A program made the translations under genes and the position numbers. From Sphingomonas sp. CBMAI 2297 (lineage in GTDB: Bacteria; Pseudomonadota; Alphaproteobacteria; Sphingomonadales; Sphingomonadaceae), in the NCBI RefSeq assembly GCF_029870595.1, contig NZ_JAPDIR010000011.1, forward strand, positions 62,001-126,000: DNA of 64,000 nucleotides, read 5' to 3'. The notes below the pieces were generated by a model. The model was not told the origin of the DNA, ran no database searches, and saw nothing but the letters and a program-made list of their open reading frames with translations. Each line of letters starts with the position of its first letter. Within the stretch, counting starts at the first letter, position 1. This document shows positions 26,707-34,970 of the stretch, piece after piece.

Positions 26707-27447
26707 ATGGCGTTGCGTGGACTGATCGTGGCTTTGCTGTGTGCCGGATCGCTGGCCGGCTGCACCCTGGGCTCGGATCAGCCTTTCGTCCCGCATGGCG
26801 ATATCGTGCCCGGGCTGGCCGATGGCGACTATCAGCGCCTGGTGATCGCTGATCCCGCCAGGGTGCCAACCGCCATCCGCCAGGATTGCGTGACGCCAGG
26901 CTATGTCTTCCGGCTACCTAACGAGAAGGGCCAGCCCCGGAACCGCAAGGTCCGGCCGGTCTATTGCCCCTATGACGGCGAGCAGCGGCTACCGCTCGTC
27001 CGGCTCGCGCGCGAAAATGACGGCTATTGGCTTGCGGCGCAGGGCCGGCGATTGAACGTCCGTTTCAAGCTGTTCCGCAAGGGAATCTATCTCGTGCAGT
27101 CCGACGATCCGGAGAGTGATGGCCTGCGCTATGGTTATGCCCTGACACGCGAGGCGCCTGGCGGGATCGATATGGCGCTGCTGAGCTGCGACTATTTCCC
27201 CGCGCTGAAGTCCATCCACGATACGGAGGCCGCCAATATGGCGGAGACCGTGACGCCGGAGGCCGAGCCGGAACCCGGGGCATCGCCCGCATCGGTGGCG
27301 AAATGGGGGAGCGAGATACTGCCCAGCCAGCGCGGCGATTGCCGGGCGCCTTCCCTGGCCGCGATCCAACCCGAGCTCGATGCGGTGATCGACCGGTTCG
27401 TGCAGGGACGCGAGATCGTCTGGCTGCTGTTGCGGCGGACGCGCTAG
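26707..27447 (+). CDS. Putative lipoprotein of unknown function
   Basis: A 246-residue protein with a lipoprotein signal: MALRGLIVALLCAGSLAGC, with LAGC as lipobox and Cys19 as lipidation site. The mature part contains PGLADGDYQRLVI, YVFRLPNEKGQPRNRKVRPVYCPYDGE, and several cysteines. An acidic/proline stretch (TPEAEPEPGASPA) lies near residue 190. I do not recognise the family. ATG 26707 puts the positive residue directly before the hydrophobic core; an ATG at 26689 is possible. Its stop codon shares a CTAG with the convergent thioesterase gene. Confidence 0.65.
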   Translation: MALRGLIVALLCAGSLAGCTLGSDQPFVPHGDIVPGLADGDYQRLVIADPARVPTAIRQDCVTPGYVFRLPNEKGQPRNRKVRPVYCPYDGEQRLPLVRLARENDGYWLAAQGRRLNVRFKLFRKGIYLVQSDDPESDGLRYGYALTREAPGGIDMALLSCDYFPALKSIHDTEAANMAETVTPEAEPEPGASPASVAKWGSEILPSQRGDCRAPSLAAIQPELDAVIDRFVQGREIVWLLLRRTR

Positions 27448-27863
27448 CCCCCCAGCCCCTCCAGCCGCACGCGCACATTCTCCGGGATCGGCTTCGACTT
27501 GCGCGTCGCCAGGTCGACATGGACGCTGACCATCTCGATCTCGGTGTGGAGCTCGCCGGTATCGGCATGGCGGAGCTCGACGCGCATCGTCATGCTCGAC
27601 GTGCCGACTCGCTCGACCCGGGCAAAGCCCTCGACCATGTCGTCGAACACGAACGGCTTCTTATAGTCGATGGCGGCGCGGACGACGTTGAACTCGGCGT
27701 CGAGCCAGTCCGGGCCGATATCGCCCAGATCGGCCCAGCGCCAGAATTCGCCGAGCGTGACGTCGGCATATTCGAGATAGCGCGAGTTGAAGACGATCTT
27801 CTGCCCGTCGATCTCGGAATAGCGGACGCGGAAGCGGGTGGAGAATGGGAAGCCGGGACGCAT
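27444..27863 (-). CDS. Acyl-CoA thioesterase, hotdog (4HBT) fold
   Basis: A 139-residue hotdog protein. It has the 4HBT signature: RFRVRYSEIDGQKIVFNSRYLEYADVTLGEFW, in which the conserved Asp (SEIDGQ) near residue 16 is the likely catalytic residue, then KKPFVFDDMVEGFARVERVGTSSMTMRVEL. It is similar in style to YbgC/FadM thioesterases, which hydrolyse short- or aromatic acyl-CoAs. ATG 27863 opens just before the domain; the frame is open to 27974 but the extra residues have no motif. It shares the CTAG stop overlap with the lipoprotein gene. Confidence 0.85.
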   Translation of the reverse strand: MRPGFPFSTRFRVRYSEIDGQKIVFNSRYLEYADVTLGEFWRWADLGDIGPDWLDAEFNVVRAAIDYKKPFVFDDMVEGFARVERVGTSSMTMRVELRHADTGELHTEIEMVSVHVDLATRKSKPIPENVRVRLEGLGG

Positions 27864-28019
27864 CGCGGCGGGGTGGCGCGAGGAGCGGCGCGCGTCAACC
27901 GTCCCTTCGCCGTCGCCGCGCAGGCCAGGTCGCCCGGGCTGGGGGCTCATATCCACCACTGTCATCCCCGCCATTCTCCCTCGTCATCCCCGCGACTCCC
28001 TTCGTCATCCCCGTAAAGG

Positions 28020-28137
28020 CGGGGATCCAGGGCCAGGGGCGGATTGCGCGCGGTCAAGTCCCGCGCGCTCCGGGGAGCGCTCGCCTGGTGGCATCACTGT
28101 CCCGCGCTACCCTGGACCCCGTCCGCGCGGGACGACG
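28020..28137. repeat. Dispersed ~115-bp imperfect repeat, copy 1
   Basis: Starts gggatccagggccagg and continues through tcaagtcccg, a cgctcg block, ggcatcactgtcc and gcgctacc to gtccgcgcggga. About four in five bases match 55764-55880. Preceding bases 27961-28019 contain three gtcatccccg units. No open reading frame is shared between copies. Confidence 0.6.
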
Positions 28138-28161
28138 GAATTTGCTGGTCGAGGCGTGATC

Positions 28162-28941
28162 CTAGCTCAGCAGCCTGATGCCGACGATCGCCAGCACCGT
28201 CGCCAGGATCGGCACCAGCACCCGCTCGGAAACGCGCGTCGCGATCAGGCTGCCGATCACGATGCCGGGGATCGAGCCGAGCAGCAGCGCGACGAGCAGG
28301 CCCGGGTCCACCGATCCCATCGTCCAATGGCCGATGCCGGCGATGAAGGTGAGCGGCACCGCATGCGCGATGTCCGAGCCGACCAGCCGCGCCACCGGCG
28401 CGCCGGGATAGAGGACGAGCAGCGCCGTCATCCCCAGCGCGCCCGCGCCCACCGAGGTGAGCGAGACGAGCACGCCCAGCACCGCGCCCAGCACGATGGT
28501 GAGCGCCGCGATGGCGCGCGCGTCGAGCCGGGCGAAGCGCTGCCCCGCCGCGTGCACGATGCGGGTGCGGAAGAACAGCGCGATGGCGGTGAGGATCAGC
28601 GTGACGCCGAGGATGGCCGAGATCAGATGCCCGGTATCCTGCGCGCCGCGATGGGCCGCGCTGAGGAACAGCAGCGTGGCGGTGGTCGCCGGCACGCTGC
28701 CCGTCGCCAGCCGCCGCACCACGCGCCAGTCGACCGATCCGCGCCAGCCATGGACGGCGGTGCCCACTGCCTTGGTGCCCGAGGCATAGAGCAGGTCGGT
28801 GCCGACGGCGGTGGCCGGATGAAAGCCGAAGACGAGCACCAGCAGGGGCGTCATCAGCGATCCGCCGCCGACGCCGGTCAGCCCGACGAGCAGGCCGACG
28901 AGCACGCCGGCAAGCGAATAGAGCGGATCGACGTGCAGCAC
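28162..28941 (-). CDS. TauE/SafE family anion exporter
   Basis: A 259-residue inner-membrane protein of the TauE/SafE (DUF81) family with about eight helices in two repeats. The hallmark GLTGVGGGSLMTPLLVLVFGFHPATAVGTDLLYA opens the first repeat; SLTSVGAGALGMTALLVLYPGAPVARLVGSDIAHAVPL opens the second. Members export sulphite, sulphoacetate or similar organosulphur anions; the substrate here is unknown. GTG 28941 lies ten bases after the stop codon of alaC, so the two are probably co-transcribed. Confidence 0.9.
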   Translation of the reverse strand: MLHVDPLYSLAGVLVGLLVGLTGVGGGSLMTPLLVLVFGFHPATAVGTDLLYASGTKAVGTAVHGWRGSVDWRVVRRLATGSVPATTATLLFLSAAHRGAQDTGHLISAILGVTLILTAIALFFRTRIVHAAGQRFARLDARAIAALTIVLGAVLGVLVSLTSVGAGALGMTALLVLYPGAPVARLVGSDIAHAVPLTFIAGIGHWTMGSVDPGLLVALLLGSIPGIVIGSLIATRVSERVLVPILATVLAIVGIRLLS

Positions 28942-28951
28942 CGGCCCGGGC

Positions 28952-30157
28952 TCAGCCTGCCTTTGCCGCGGTGTTGACGCCCATCGACTTGAGATATTGC
29001 TTCACGTTGCGCGCCGCCTGGCGCAGGCGCTGCTCGTTCTCGACCATCGCGATGCGCACATAGCCCTCGCCATTCTCGCCATAGCCGACGCCCGGCGCCA
29101 CCGCGACCTTGGCATGGGTGAGCAGCTGCTTGGAGAATTCGAGGCTGCCGAGATGCGCCAGCGCCGGGGGCAGCGGCGCCCAGGCGAACATCGATGCCGG
29201 CGGCGAGGGGATTTCCCAGCCGGCGCGGCCGAAGCTCTCGACCAGCACGTCGCGGCGCTTGTGGTAGAGCTGGCGATTGGCCTCGACGATGTCCTGCGGG
29301 CCGTTGAGCGCGGCGCAGGCGGCGGCCTGGATCGGCGTGAAGGCGCCGTAATCGAGATACGACTTCACTCGCGTCATCGCCGCGATCAGCTGCTTGTTGC
29401 CCACCGCGAAGCCCATGCGCCAGCCGGCCATGGAATAGGTCTTGGAGAGCGAGGTGAACTCGATTGCCACGTCCTTGGCGCCCTTGACCTGCAGGATCGA
29501 CACGGTCGGCTTGCCGTCGAAATAGAGCTCCGAATAGGCGAGGTCGGAGAGGATCCACACCTTGTTCTCGCGCGCCCAGGCGACGAGTCGCTCGTAAAAG
29601 GCGAGGTCCACCGTCTCCGCCGTCGGGTTCGACGGATAATTGACCACCAGGATCGAGGGGCGCGGCACGGTGAACGCCATCGCGCGCTCGAGGCTCTCGA
29701 AATAATGCTCGTCCGGCGTGGTCGGCACCGCGCGGATCGTCGCGCCCGCGATGATGAAGCCGAAAGTGTGGATCGGATAGCTGGGGTTGGGCGCCAGCAC
29801 GACGTCGCCCGGCGCGGTGATCGCGGTGGCGAGGCTGGCCAGGCCTTCCTTCGAGCCCATGGTCACCACGACCTCGGTCTCGGGATCGATCTCGACGCCG
29901 AATCGGCGGGCATAGTAATTGGCCTGGGCGCGGCGCAGGCCGGGAATGCCCTTGGACTGGGAATAGCCGTGCGCGTCGGGCTTCTGCGCGACTTCGACCA
30001 GCTTCTCGATCACGTGCGGCGGCGGCGGCAGGTCCGGATTGCCCATGCCGAGATCGATGATGTCCTCCCCCGCCGCACGCGCCGCTGCCCGCATCGCATT
30101 GACTTCGGCGATGACATAGGGGGGCAGGCGCTTCATGCGGTAGAATTCTTCGGACAT
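28952..30157 (-). CDS. alaC: Alanine transaminase-type aminotransferase (AlaC-like)
   Basis: A 401-residue class I/II PLP aminotransferase. The opening RLPPYVIAEVNAMRAAARAAGEDIIDLGMGNPDLPPP, then HGYSQSKGIPGLRRA and SLSKTYSMAGWRMGF (PLP-binding Lys in SLSKTY, near residue 236), follows AlaC/YfdZ, the glutamate-pyruvate aminotransferase, more closely than AspC. NPSYPIHTFGFIIAG is another shared stretch. It probably makes alanine from pyruvate and glutamate. LL-diaminopimelate aminotransferase is a related possibility but less likely. The TauE-like gene follows after ten bases. Confidence 0.85.
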   Translation of the reverse strand: MSEEFYRMKRLPPYVIAEVNAMRAAARAAGEDIIDLGMGNPDLPPPPHVIEKLVEVAQKPDAHGYSQSKGIPGLRRAQANYYARRFGVEIDPETEVVVTMGSKEGLASLATAITAPGDVVLAPNPSYPIHTFGFIIAGATIRAVPTTPDEHYFESLERAMAFTVPRPSILVVNYPSNPTAETVDLAFYERLVAWARENKVWILSDLAYSELYFDGKPTVSILQVKGAKDVAIEFTSLSKTYSMAGWRMGFAVGNKQLIAAMTRVKSYLDYGAFTPIQAAACAALNGPQDIVEANRQLYHKRRDVLVESFGRAGWEIPSPPASMFAWAPLPPALAHLGSLEFSKQLLTHAKVAVAPGVGYGENGEGYVRIAMVENEQRLRQAARNVKQYLKSMGVNTAAKAG

Positions 30158-30285
30158 TTCCTCGTCTCTCAGGGGTTGGAGCGCGGCACGAACTTGTGCC
30201 GTGCGCCCGTCCTACGCCATGTTCGCGCCTGCGGGAATGACGAGTTGCCTGTGGTGCGCTAAAGCGGCGCTTGAAGAGGATGAGC

Positions 30286-32028
30286 ATGGCCGAAACGACC
30301 ACACCGCCGATTCCCGATCTCGAGGACCTGCAGCACTGGACCTGGGTGCTCGGCCGCGCGCAGCAGATGATGCTCGAGCACGGCCTCGACATGATGGAGC
30401 ATCTGCCCGGCGCGCCGCCCTTCGGCGCGCTGCTCGATCCCGCCGCGGCGGTGAAGGCGACCACCGATTTCTGGTCGGACACGATGAAGCTGTGGCAGCG
30501 CTTCCTCGATCCGCAGAATGCGGCGCCCTTCGAGGAGACGCCCGAGCAGGCGCGCGACAAGCGCTTCAAGGCGCCGCAATGGCGCGAGGAGCCGGTGTTC
30601 GATTTTCTGCGCCAGAGCTATCTGGTCATCGCCGACCATATGCTGCGCGGCGTCGACGCGCTGGAGGGGATGGACCCCAGGCAGAAGGACCAGGTGCGCT
30701 TCGCGACCCGGGGCTTCCTCGACGCGGTGAGCCCCACCAACTTCCCGGCGACCAATCCCGAAGTGCTCGAGAAGATCGTCGAGACCAAGGGCGAGAGCCT
30801 GCTCAAGGGCCTGTCCAACATGCTGGGCGACCTGGCCAAGGGTCAGATGACCCAGACGGCCGAGGGCGCCTATGAGCTGGGCCGCAACCTGGCGATGACG
30901 CCGGGCAAGGTGGTGAAGCGCACGCCGCTCTACGAGCTGATCCAATATGCCCCGGCGGAAGGCGCGAAACAGGTCTATGCGACGCCGCTGCTGATCTTCC
31001 CGCCCTGGATCAACCGCTATTACATCCTCGATCTCAATCCCGAGAAGAGCTTCATCCGCTGGGCGGTGGAGCAGGGGCTGACTGTGTTCGTGGTCTCGTG
31101 GAAGTCCGCCGACACCACGATGAAGGACGTGGTGTGGGACGATTTCGTCGAGGGCGGGCAGATCGACGCGATCGACACGGTGCGCGACCTGCTCGGCGTG
31201 GAGGCGGTGCACGCGATCGGCTATTGCGTCGCCGGCACCACGCTGGCCGCGACGCTGGCGGTGCTGCACGCCAGGGGCGAGGCCGAAAAGGTCAGGAGCG
31301 CGACCTTCTTCACCGCCCAGGTCGATTTCTCCGAGGCCGGCGAGCTCGGCATGTTCGTCGACGACGACCAGCTGGCGATGATCCGCAGCCTGGGGGCCGA
31401 GGGCTTCCTCGACGGGCGCTACATGGCGGCGACGTTCAACCTGCTGCGCGGGCGGGACCTGATCTGGAACTACGTCACCAACAACTATCTGATGGGCAAG
31501 GAATATGCCCCGTTCGACCTGCTCCACTGGAACTCGGACGTCACCAACCTGCCGGCGCGCTGGCACATGAGCTATCTGACCGACCTCTATCGCGACAACA
31601 AGCTGGTCCAGCCCGGCGCGCTCGCGATCGGCGGCACGCCGCTCGACCTCTCGAGCGTGGCGACGCCCACCTATGTCCAGGCCGGGCGCGAGGATCACAT
31701 CGCCCCGGCGCAGAGCGTCTGGAAGATCACCCATTATTTCAGGGGGCCGCTCAAGTTCGTGCTCGCCGGATCGGGGCACATCGCCGGCGTGGTGAACCCG
31801 CCTTCCGCGCAGAAATATCAATATTGGACCAATTCGGAGAAGGCCGCGACGCTCGCCGAGTTTTTCGCGGGAGCAAAAGAGACCAAGGGGAGTTGGTGGC
31901 CCGACTGGATCGGCTGGCTCGACGCGCTCGATGCCGCCAGGGTTCCGGCCAAGGGCGCGCGGATTCCGGGCAAGGGCAAGCTCAAGCCCCTGGAGGATGC
32001 GCCGGGAAGCTATGTCCGGATGCGCTGA
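30286..32028 (+). CDS. phaC: Class I polyhydroxyalkanoate synthase
   Basis: Polymerises hydroxyacyl-CoA into PHA on cytosolic granules. The 580-residue length and single-subunit architecture fit class I. The N-terminal part has FWSDTMKLWQRFL and FDFLRQSYL; the alpha/beta-hydrolase half has PLLIFPPWINRYYILDL, the lipase-box-like GYCVAGT with catalytic Cys314, D470 in AGREDHIAP and His498 in GSGHIAGV. ATG 30286 is preferred behind AAGAGGA; a TTG and an ATG lie just upstream in frame. It is followed by a phasin with PhaR-like operators in between, so storage genes are grouped. The acetoacetyl-CoA reductase lies 20 kb away. Confidence 0.95.
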   Translation: MAETTTPPIPDLEDLQHWTWVLGRAQQMMLEHGLDMMEHLPGAPPFGALLDPAAAVKATTDFWSDTMKLWQRFLDPQNAAPFEETPEQARDKRFKAPQWREEPVFDFLRQSYLVIADHMLRGVDALEGMDPRQKDQVRFATRGFLDAVSPTNFPATNPEVLEKIVETKGESLLKGLSNMLGDLAKGQMTQTAEGAYELGRNLAMTPGKVVKRTPLYELIQYAPAEGAKQVYATPLLIFPPWINRYYILDLNPEKSFIRWAVEQGLTVFVVSWKSADTTMKDVVWDDFVEGGQIDAIDTVRDLLGVEAVHAIGYCVAGTTLAATLAVLHARGEAEKVRSATFFTAQVDFSEAGELGMFVDDDQLAMIRSLGAEGFLDGRYMAATFNLLRGRDLIWNYVTNNYLMGKEYAPFDLLHWNSDVTNLPARWHMSYLTDLYRDNKLVQPGALAIGGTPLDLSSVATPTYVQAGREDHIAPAQSVWKITHYFRGPLKFVLAGSGHIAGVVNPPSAQKYQYWTNSEKAATLAEFFAGAKETKGSWWPDWIGWLDALDAARVPAKGARIPGKGKLKPLEDAPGSYVRMR

Positions 32029-32060
32029 TTTCCCGCGCAATCCCAGGCTTTTACCTATTT

Positions 32061-32123
32061 TTGTGCACTGCACAAAAGTCACTTGCATTGCAGTGCAAGA
32101 AGAGCTATATGCTGCATCGCAGC
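32061..32123 (+). promoter_or_regulatory. PhaR-like operator cluster upstream of phasin
   Basis: Three TGC/GCA inverted repeats: ttgtgcactgcacaa (32061-32075, perfect 7-1-7), ttgcattgcagtgcaa (32083-32098, two mismatches) and gctgcatcgcagc (32111-32123), which contains CTGC-N3-GCAG, the site described for PhaR of Rhodobacter. PhaR represses phasin genes and is displaced by PHA. The sites end 26 bases before the phasin ATG. Confidence 0.65.
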
Positions 32124-32148
32124 AATAGCTTTATGGGGAAGGCACATC

Positions 32149-32901
32149 ATGGCCACCAAGGGACCGAAGCCCGTCGCTCCGAAGCCTGCGGCGCGCGCCA
32201 AGCCCGCGCCGAAAGTTGCTGCGCCCAAGGCTGAGAAGCCCGAGCCGGTGAAGGCTGCCGAGACGATCGTCGAGGCTCCCGTCGTCGCCGAGCCGGTCCC
32301 GGCCCTTGAGGCAGCACCGCAGGAAGTGACCGAAACCGAAACCGTCGAAGCCGTGGCCGAGACCCCCGTCGAGCAGATCGCCGAGGTTGCCACGGAAACC
32401 GCAATCACCGTCGTCGAAGCCGTCGAGGAGACGGTCGCCGCGCCGGAAGTGAAGGGAAGCTGGAAGATGACCACCATCGAGAACGCCACCGACAAGGCCC
32501 AGGCTCTGTTCGCCGAGTGGAACGACCGCACCAAGGCCGCCGTCGAGAAGTCGACCAAGCTGGTCGAGGAAGCCAATGACTTCGCCAAGGGCAATGTCGA
32601 GGCGCTGGTCGAATCGGGCCGCATCGCCGCCAAGGGCTTCGAGGGCCTGGGCCAGGACGCCGCCGAATATGGCCGCAAGTCGTTCGAGAGCGCGACCGCC
32701 GCGCTGAAGAACCTCGCCGCCGTCAAGTCGCCGACCGACTTCTTCAAGCTGCAGAGCGACTATTTCCGCGGCGCGTTCGACTCGTATGTCGCCGAGGCGT
32801 CGAAGAACACCGAGGCGCTGATCAAGCTCGCCAGCGATGCCGCGCAGCCGCTGTCGAACCGCGTCGCCGTCGCCGCCGAGAAGGTGAAGACCGCCGCGTA
32901 A
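32149..32901 (+). CDS. phaP: Phasin (PHA granule-associated protein)
   Basis: A 250-residue protein. The first ~105 residues are rich in Ala, Pro, Lys and Glu ([37 protein letters not shown]) and resemble a disordered linker. The C-terminal phasin_2 domain (about 106-250) has ATDKAQALFAEWNDRTKAAVEKSTKLVEEANDFA and a FKLQSDYFRGAFDSYVAEASKNTEALIKLA amphipathic helix. Phasins coat PHA granules and keep them small. GGGGAAGG precedes the ATG. Upstream inverted repeats suggest PhaR control, and a terminator follows. Confidence 0.9.
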   Translation: MATKGPKPVAPKPAARAKPAPKVAAPKAEKPEPVKAAETIVEAPVVAEPVPALEAAPQEVTETETVEAVAETPVEQIAEVATETAITVVEAVEETVAAPEVKGSWKMTTIENATDKAQALFAEWNDRTKAAVEKSTKLVEEANDFAKGNVEALVESGRIAAKGFEGLGQDAAEYGRKSFESATAALKNLAAVKSPTDFFKLQSDYFRGAFDSYVAEASKNTEALIKLASDAAQPLSNRVAVAAEKVKTAA

Positions 32902-32934
32902 GCGAGGGCTTCCGGCTCGCCGGAAGAAGAGATC

Positions 32935-32973
32935 AGGGCGGCCGTCCCCCCGGGGGGGCGGTCGCCCTTTCCT
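32935..32973 (+). terminator. Rho-independent-type terminator after phasin
   Basis: gggcggccgtccccccg can pair with gggggcggtcgccc, followed by ttt-c-ttt. The hairpin lies 34 bases after the phasin stop codon. Confidence 0.75.
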
Positions 32974-33090
32974 TTGCCGCCTCTCTTTTGCTCCCTCTCT
33001 TCTGCCCCTCTCTTCTGCCGGCGTCTTATCGGGGCGCACGCATGGCCGCCGGCCTTGCCCTCGAGGGCGCGAACCCATATTTTCGGCGGC

Positions 33091-33465
33091 GTGACAGATC
33101 CCGTTAAATTCGACACCAGCATGCCATGGCGCATGGCCGAGGACGGCAATGACGACGATCGGGGCAATGATCCCTCGGTCGGCATCGCCACGCGCACCCG
33201 CACGCGCACCAAGAAGCCCACGCCCTATCGCGTCCTGATGCTCAACGACGATTATACGCCGATGGAGTTCGTCGTGCTCGTCCTGCAGCGCTTCTTCCGG
33301 ATGAACATGGAAGAGGCGACGCGGGTGATGCTCCACGTCCATCAGCGCGGCGTGGGCGTGTGCGGCGTGTTCAGCTACGAAGTCGCCGAGACCAAGGTGG
33401 CGCAGGTGATCGACTTCGCCCGCCAGAACCAGCACCCGCTGCAATGCACGCTGGAAAAGGCCTAG
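33091..33465 (+). CDS. clpS: ATP-dependent Clp protease adaptor ClpS
   Basis: The adaptor that delivers N-degron substrates to ClpAP. The 124-residue protein has an acidic, flexible N-terminus and the conserved core: [20 protein letters not shown] (N-D-D at the N-degron pocket), [17 protein letters not shown], and [22 protein letters not shown] 33091 gives a normal length; internal ATGs at 33121 and 33133 are also possible starts. No clpA gene is visible here. Its stop codon shares CTAG with the convergent membrane-protein gene. Confidence 0.9.
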   Translation: MTDPVKFDTSMPWRMAEDGNDDDRGNDPSVGIATRTRTRTKKPTPYRVLMLNDDYTPMEFVVLVLQRFFRMNMEEATRVMLHVHQRGVGVCGVFSYEVAETKVAQVIDFARQNQHPLQCTLEKA

Positions 33466-33890
33466 TCGGCGGGGTCTGCCGGAGGGCCGTTCTCGCCATC
33501 GAGTGAATTTCTCCGAGCCTCCGCCTTCGCGGCGCGACGTTCCTGCTCGCGTGCACGAACTCCGTTCCAATAAGCCCGTTGCCGCTTGGCCCAGCGATAA
33601 TTGCGCACCGCGAACAGCACCGATACCCAGATCGCGGCGAACAACAGCCACCCGGAGGAGGGGCCGCGCAACAGCAACGGGCTGCAGGGTATCGCCACGA
33701 GCATGCGGATCACCGCGCCGCCGCGGCCACCATATTGTAGCGGATCGCCGAGGCACTGTACGAAAAGCATCGAATCGAAGGCTGCCCAGCCCAGCGCAAG
33801 GAAGATCGCGGGGACCGGCCACCAGCGGGTGAACGGAATCCCGCTCCCTTGCCGGATCTCGCGCTCCTCCCTGGTCAATCGCCGCCGCAT
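33462..33890 (-). CDS. Hypothetical small membrane protein
   Basis: A 142-residue protein with a basic N-terminus ([14 protein letters not shown]), two or three hydrophobic segments ([53 protein letters not shown]) and a charged C-terminal tail ([16 protein letters not shown]). I do not recognise a family. ATG 33890 was chosen because the sequence upstream in the same frame (to 34079) is Arg/Pro-rich and looks non-coding. It is convergent with clpS, sharing CTAG as both stop codons. Confidence 0.5.
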   Translation of the reverse strand: MRRRLTREEREIRQGSGIPFTRWWPVPAIFLALGWAAFDSMLFVQCLGDPLQYGGRGGAVIRMLVAIPCSPLLLRGPSSGWLLFAAIWVSVLFAVRNYRWAKRQRAYWNGVRAREQERRAAKAEARRNSLDGENGPPADPAD

Positions 33891-34114
33891 GCGGCCGATG
33901 CTGGCACGGCCGCCAGGTGCACGCAATCCGGCCGGATCGTTTCGCACCGGCCTAAGGTATTCCACGCATAGGCGTTTTTCCGGGCGATACGGGTTCCGGC
34001 CGAATCGGTAGGAGCCATTCCGTTCCTGGGAACCGGGGGGGTCGGGCGGGAACAAGGGCCGGACGGCGCGACTTGTCATCGCAGACGTCCGGCCCCTTTC
34101 CTCTTACGCGAAGC

Positions 34115-34849
34115 TCAGCGCGCCTTGGGCAGCCAGCCGAGATCGAGCCCTTCGTAGCGATTGACGTAATTGGCCGCGCGGACGAGCGCGCGCTCGTCGA
34201 GCAGCGTGACGCGGCCGCTTTCCCGGGCGATCATCCCTTCCTCTTCGAGCTGGCGCAGCATGCGGTTGACGTGCACCGCGGTGAGGCCGGTGGCGTCGCC
34301 CACTTCCTCCTGCGTCAGCCCCAGCGGAAAGACGTTGGCAAGGCTCTTGTCGGCGGCCCGCAGGCGATTGCGCAGCTCGAGCAGCAGCGCCGCGACCCGG
34401 GCCTTGGCGCTGGTGCGGCCGAGCGCGGCCAGCCGGTCGGTGAGGGCGACGCGCTCGATCTGCGAATGGACCAGCACCATCGCGGCGAGGCGCGGGTGAT
34501 CGAGCATCAGCTCCGACAGCGCGCCGCGATCGAACGGGCAGACCACGCAGTCGGACAGCGCGGCCAGCGTCTCGGGCGCTTCGCGATAGACCGCGCTGGA
34601 CACTCCCAGCATGTCGCCGGGGAAGAGGAAGCGCAGGATCTGGCGGCTGCCGTCGTCGAGCAGCACATAGCTCATCATCAGGCCCTTGCGCAGGATGTAG
34701 AGTTCGTTGCCGCCCTCGTTCTCGCGCTGGAGCACCGCCCCGCGGCGCAGGTGGCGCTGGCGTTCTTCCAATCTTTCGAGCGCTTTCCACTCGACCTCTG
34801 ATAAGTCGATCAGCTCGCTCAGCCTCTCCGCGAAACAACTGCCGGACAC
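34115..34849 (-). CDS. Crp/Fnr-family transcriptional regulator
   Basis: A 244-residue regulator. The N-terminal cyclic-nucleotide-like domain has LRRGAVLQRENEGGNELYILRKGLMMSYVLL and RQILRFLFPGDMLGVSSAV; the C-terminal winged helix has LGLTQEEVGDATGLTAVHVNRMLRQLEEEGMI, whose recognition helix (TAVHVNRMLRQL) is of the FixK/CrpK style. No CxxC-type Fnr iron-sulphur cysteines are seen. GTG 34849 is chosen behind GGGGAG; the frame is open to 34954, but that would cover a TGC-rich element resembling the phasin operator. The gene is divergent from murA. The signal sensed is unknown. Confidence 0.85.
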   Translation of the reverse strand: MSGSCFAERLSELIDLSEVEWKALERLEERQRHLRRGAVLQRENEGGNELYILRKGLMMSYVLLDDGSRQILRFLFPGDMLGVSSAVYREAPETLAALSDCVVCPFDRGALSELMLDHPRLAAMVLVHSQIERVALTDRLAALGRTSAKARVAALLLELRNRLRAADKSLANVFPLGLTQEEVGDATGLTAVHVNRMLRQLEEEGMIARESGRVTLLDERALVRAANYVNRYEGLDLGWLPKAR

Positions 34850-34869
34850 GCGATGGCTTCTCCCCACGC

Positions 34870-34889
34870 GCAATGCAAAGCAGTGCAAC
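34870..34889 (-). promoter_or_regulatory. TGC-rich element before the Crp/Fnr gene
   Basis: gcaatgcaaagcagtgcaac contains gcagtgcaa, a nonamer also present in the phasin operator at 32090-32098, and a tgcaaagcagtgca core. It lies 20-40 bases before the proposed GTG start. Confidence 0.4.
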
Positions 34890-34970
34890 TGAATCAATGC
34901 ATTAAAATCGATCAAGGGTGCGAAAAACGCCTGCCCTTGCGCGTGGCGGGACAAAGATTAGAAGCCCGGC

